Assembly: GCA_018334795.1 (NCBI GenBank) | Contig: JAGXLH010000113.1 | Span: forward strand, 1 to 5,103 | Source: Thermoplasmatota archaeon | GTDB lineage: Archaea > Thermoplasmatota > E2 > DHVEG-1 | DNA length: 5,103 bases | Direction: 5' to 3' | Part shown: positions 3,366-5,103 of the stretch, in pieces | How positions within the stretch are numbered: the stretch's first letter is position 1 | How the letters are laid out: every line of letters starts with the position of its first letter | Notes under the pieces: model-generated | What the model was told of the DNA's origin: nothing | Database searches by the model: none | What the model saw: the letters and a program-made list of their open reading frames with translations, nothing else | Program-made: the position numbers and the translations under genes

Positions 3366-4884
3366 AATATTTTTTAGCGATAATGATAACCGTGATAACC
3401 GATGAGAAAATAATAATAATAATGATTATATCAAAAAAAGAAAATGGTGTTATAGCCGGTTTTGAGTTATCTGATGAACCAATTTGAATTTGTTTTGCAT
3501 ATGAGTCTTGTTCCCCATCATTATCCTCAATATGTAATGTTACTTTGTATCTTCCATCTGTTGAGAATGTGTGTGTTGGATGTTTTTTTGTTGAAGTTGT
3601 TCCATCTCCGAACTCCCATTGATAGGAAATAATGGTTCCATCCACGTCTTGAGAGGTATCCTTGAAGTTAATGGGGGATTCTTTTGATAAGGTTCCATCC
3701 TGTGTTGAGTAGGTAAATCCTGCAGATGGACCAACGTTTAACACCGTGATTTCTTTTGTGTAGGAGCTGGTTTCATTGTCATCATCTGTGACCATTAATG
3801 TCACCGTATAGATACCATCATCTGGAAATGTATATCGAAACATGGATGAATACTCATGCAAAGTATTATTTATTATCCATGTTCTGTTCACAATTTTTCC
3901 GTCAACATCAGTTGAATTATCTCTAATATCAACTTCTTGAATGTCTAATGGTTCTGTAGGATGATAGGTGAAATATGCTATGGGGGGAACGTTTTCAATT
4001 ATTAGGGAATAGCTATAGGTGGTTGATGATCCTAGATTATCTACCACCGTAAGTGAAATTAGGTAGGTACCATCATCAGCATATTGGTGTGTTGGATGTT
4101 TTTTTGTTGAATTTGTTCCATCTCCAAAATCCCATAACCAAGATGTAATTGTTCCATCACTATCAGTAGATTGATCAGTAAAGGAGATTTTTGTTTGTGT
4201 AGTTGGATTTGTAGGTTCATATTCAAAATGAGCATTAGGATGACGGGTATTTGGATTAATCAAGGGAAAGAGATCTGATACGTTTTCAAAGATAATATAC
4301 GGTGTATCACCAATACTATCGTTATTGGCATCTGTTCCCGTATAATCGTCCCAAAAATTTCCTCTCATATTTTTGTGCCAGCTGGTTTGATTGGAATGAT
4401 CCTTTGCGTGTAATATATTTTGAATGAAATTATTTTGGTATATGCTATTGTTACGAGAAGTATTGTTAATTACTAATCCAAGATCATTCTTAAGAAAAGT
4501 AACAGTATGAATAGTGCAATTAGATGCAGAAAGTACTATTGCATTTGATCCTTGTGTTATTGTCATATTGCAAAGAGTAACATCATTGGATATCACGGTG
4601 AACACATTTTGATAATTGCCATTAAGTATAGTATTTCCGGGTGTTTCTCCGATTATTGTAATTGATTTGTTTATTACACATGTTTCATTATACCACCCAT
4701 TTTTAATGAGGATGGTATCTCCTTTTTTTGCTGCATCAATTGCTTGTTGTATTGAAAAAAAATTGGATTCATCAGAGGAATCAACAATGAGTAATGTTGC
4801 AGAGGTAAGTGAGGCAAAAAGAACGGGAAGAATCATTACTAGAGGAACCAGGGTATGAAATTTACTATTTTTATATCGATTCAT
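3355..4884 (-). CDS. Surface protein: NosD-like beta-helix, three PKD domains, C-terminal membrane anchor
   Basis: This 509-residue protein is probably displayed on the outside of the cell. Residues 1-29 are a signal peptide (basic MNRYKNSK, then a hydrophobic core ending SLTSA). Residues about 31-210 resemble right-handed beta-helix proteins of the NosD/pectate-lyase type: FFSIQQAIDAAKKGDTILI and the NosD-type ending GNFWDDYTGTDANNDSIGDT (175-194). Three PKD domains follow, about 217-297, 300-382 and 385-467. PKD1 has WDFGDGT and PKD3 WEFGDGT; PKD2 lacks this motif. Residues about 482-503 form a transmembrane helix with seven consecutive Ile, then KKYSFS, suggesting an inside C-terminus. About 15 N-x-S/T sequons lie before residue 373, in keeping with glycosylation. 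AAGGA lies 6 bases before the ATG. Ligand or enzymatic activity cannot be told; PKD domains usually mediate extracellular binding or adhesion. It probably shares an operon with the gene ending at 4905. Confidence 0.88.
   Translation of the reverse strand: MNRYKNSKFHTLVPLVMILPVLFASLTSATLLIVDSSDESNFFSIQQAIDAAKKGDTILIKNGWYNETCVINKSITIIGETPGNTILNGNYQNVFTVISNDVTLCNMTITQGSNAIVLSASNCTIHTVTFLKNDLGLVINNTSRNNSIYQNNFIQNILHAKDHSNQTSWHKNMRGNFWDDYTGTDANNDSIGDTPYIIFENVSDLFPLINPNTRHPNAHFEYEPTNPTTQTKISFTDQSTDSDGTITSWLWDFGDGTNSTKKHPTHQYADDGTYLISLTVVDNLGSSTTYSYSLIIENVPPIAYFTYHPTEPLDIQEVDIRDNSTDVDGKIVNRTWIINNTLHEYSSMFRYTFPDDGIYTVTLMVTDDDNETSSYTKEITVLNVGPSAGFTYSTQDGTLSKESPINFKDTSQDVDGTIISYQWEFGDGTTSTKKHPTHTFSTDGRYKVTLHIEDNDGEQDSYAKQIQIGSSDNSKPAITPFSFFDIIIIIIIFSSVITVIIIAKKYSFS
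3571..3619. repeat. Direct repeat copy in PKD3 (pairs with 4087-4135)
   Basis: This 49-bp stretch matches 4087-4135 at 46 of 49 positions, 516 bp away (exactly 172 codons). It encodes the FGDGT-x-STKKHPTH region of PKD3 (residues about 424-438). Confidence 0.75.
4087..4135. repeat. Direct repeat copy in PKD1 (pairs with 3571-3619)
   Basis: This is the partner of the copy in PKD3, covering the FGDGTNSTKKHPTH region of PKD1 (residues about 251-266). The DNA identity is much higher than over the rest of the two domains. Confidence 0.75.
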
Positions 4885-4890
4885 GAATAG

Positions 4891-4895
4891 TCCTT
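4891..4895 (-). promoter_or_regulatory. Shine-Dalgarno of the PKD surface protein
   Basis: AAGGA lies 6 bases before the ATG at 4884, inside the 20-bp gap after the preceding stop. It fixes the start, and the tight spacing supports cotranscription. Confidence 0.6.
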
Positions 4896-4904
4896 TATTT
4901 TTTA

Positions 4905-5103
4905 TTATTGATCTTTTGGAACAATTGTTATTTGAATATCATTATTGATATCATTAGGATCAAAGGGTTCTAACTGTTCAATTTTAACTGGAGTTACTCT
5001 TCCTTCAAAAATTGTTTTAAAAATATTATTAATTGCCATTTCAAAATCTTTGTAACTTGAAATGTAATTAACCCAGCCTGATCCATTATTAAACGGCGGT
5101 GCT
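4905..5103 (-). CDS. C-terminal fragment of an unrecognised protein (5' end outside the window)
   Basis: An open frame enters from the window edge (first full codon at 5102) and gives 65 residues, starting APPFNNGSGWVNYISSYKDF, with FKTIFEGRVTPVKIEQLEPF in the middle and ending DIQITIVPKDQ before TAA (4907-4905). There is no cysteine, no membrane segment and no motif I can name. The fragment looks like the end of a globular domain. The next gene, the beta-helix/PKD surface protein, starts 20 bp later with its own Shine-Dalgarno, so the two are probably one operon and this may also be a surface or secreted protein; that is inference from context only. Confidence 0.65.
   Translation of the reverse strand, partial: APPFNNGSGWVNYISSYKDFEMAINNIFKTIFEGRVTPVKIEQLEPFDPNDINNDIQITIVPKDQ

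Noticed and set aside
4616..4858. Plus-strand frame of 80 codons opposite the N-terminal part of the surface protein
   Set aside because: It lies wholly antisense to a well-supported signal peptide and beta-helix gene, and has no domain signature of its own.

Overview
The window is archaeal, most likely from a euryarchaeote-type lineage. The evidence is the set of archaeal/eukaryotic-type proteins in a familiar archaeal order (RNase P subunit Rpp21/Rpr2, ribosomal protein S19e, PDCD5-family protein, L39e, L31e), archaeal TATA boxes ahead of genes, and a NosD-like/PKD surface protein with a C-terminal membrane anchor. The DNA is AT-rich. A relative of the Thermoplasmatota would fit, but nothing here proves the lineage. 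All recognised genes lie on the minus strand, so transcription runs from high to low coordinates.

Reading in the direction of transcription: (1) 5103-4905 is the C-terminal end of an unrecognised gene; 20 bp later comes a 509-residue secreted, membrane-anchored protein (4884-3355) with a parallel beta-helix domain and three PKD domains. The two probably form an operon for a cell-surface component. (2) A 285-bp AT-rich gap (3354-3070) contains promoter and dyad elements, then a 139-residue zinc-ribbon protein (3069-2650) whose C-terminal half contains the same motif twice. (3) After a 165-bp gap with a 13-bp-arm inverted repeat and a consensus TATA box comes a 120-residue exported protein (2484-2122), most of which is one long heptad-patterned hydrophobic helix. 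It has its own promoter and a T-rich terminator. (4) The translation/RNA-processing cluster follows: rnp4/Rpp21 (2018-1701), S19e (1619-1167), PDCD5 homologue (1153-812), L39e (806-648) and L31e (642-55). It is tightly packed from S19e onward and closed by a hairpin plus T-tracts at 55-20.

The ribosomal cluster is conventional, except that L31e carries an acidic tail of about 100 residues, longer than the ribosomal domain itself. L31e and L39e both sit at the nascent-chain exit tunnel, so the tail may place a charged, disordered extension near the exit. The other candidates for new biology are the heptad-repeat exported protein, the zinc-ribbon protein with duplicated motif, and the dyads upstream of or between these genes. 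No CRISPR array, tRNA, rRNA or insertion sequence was seen.
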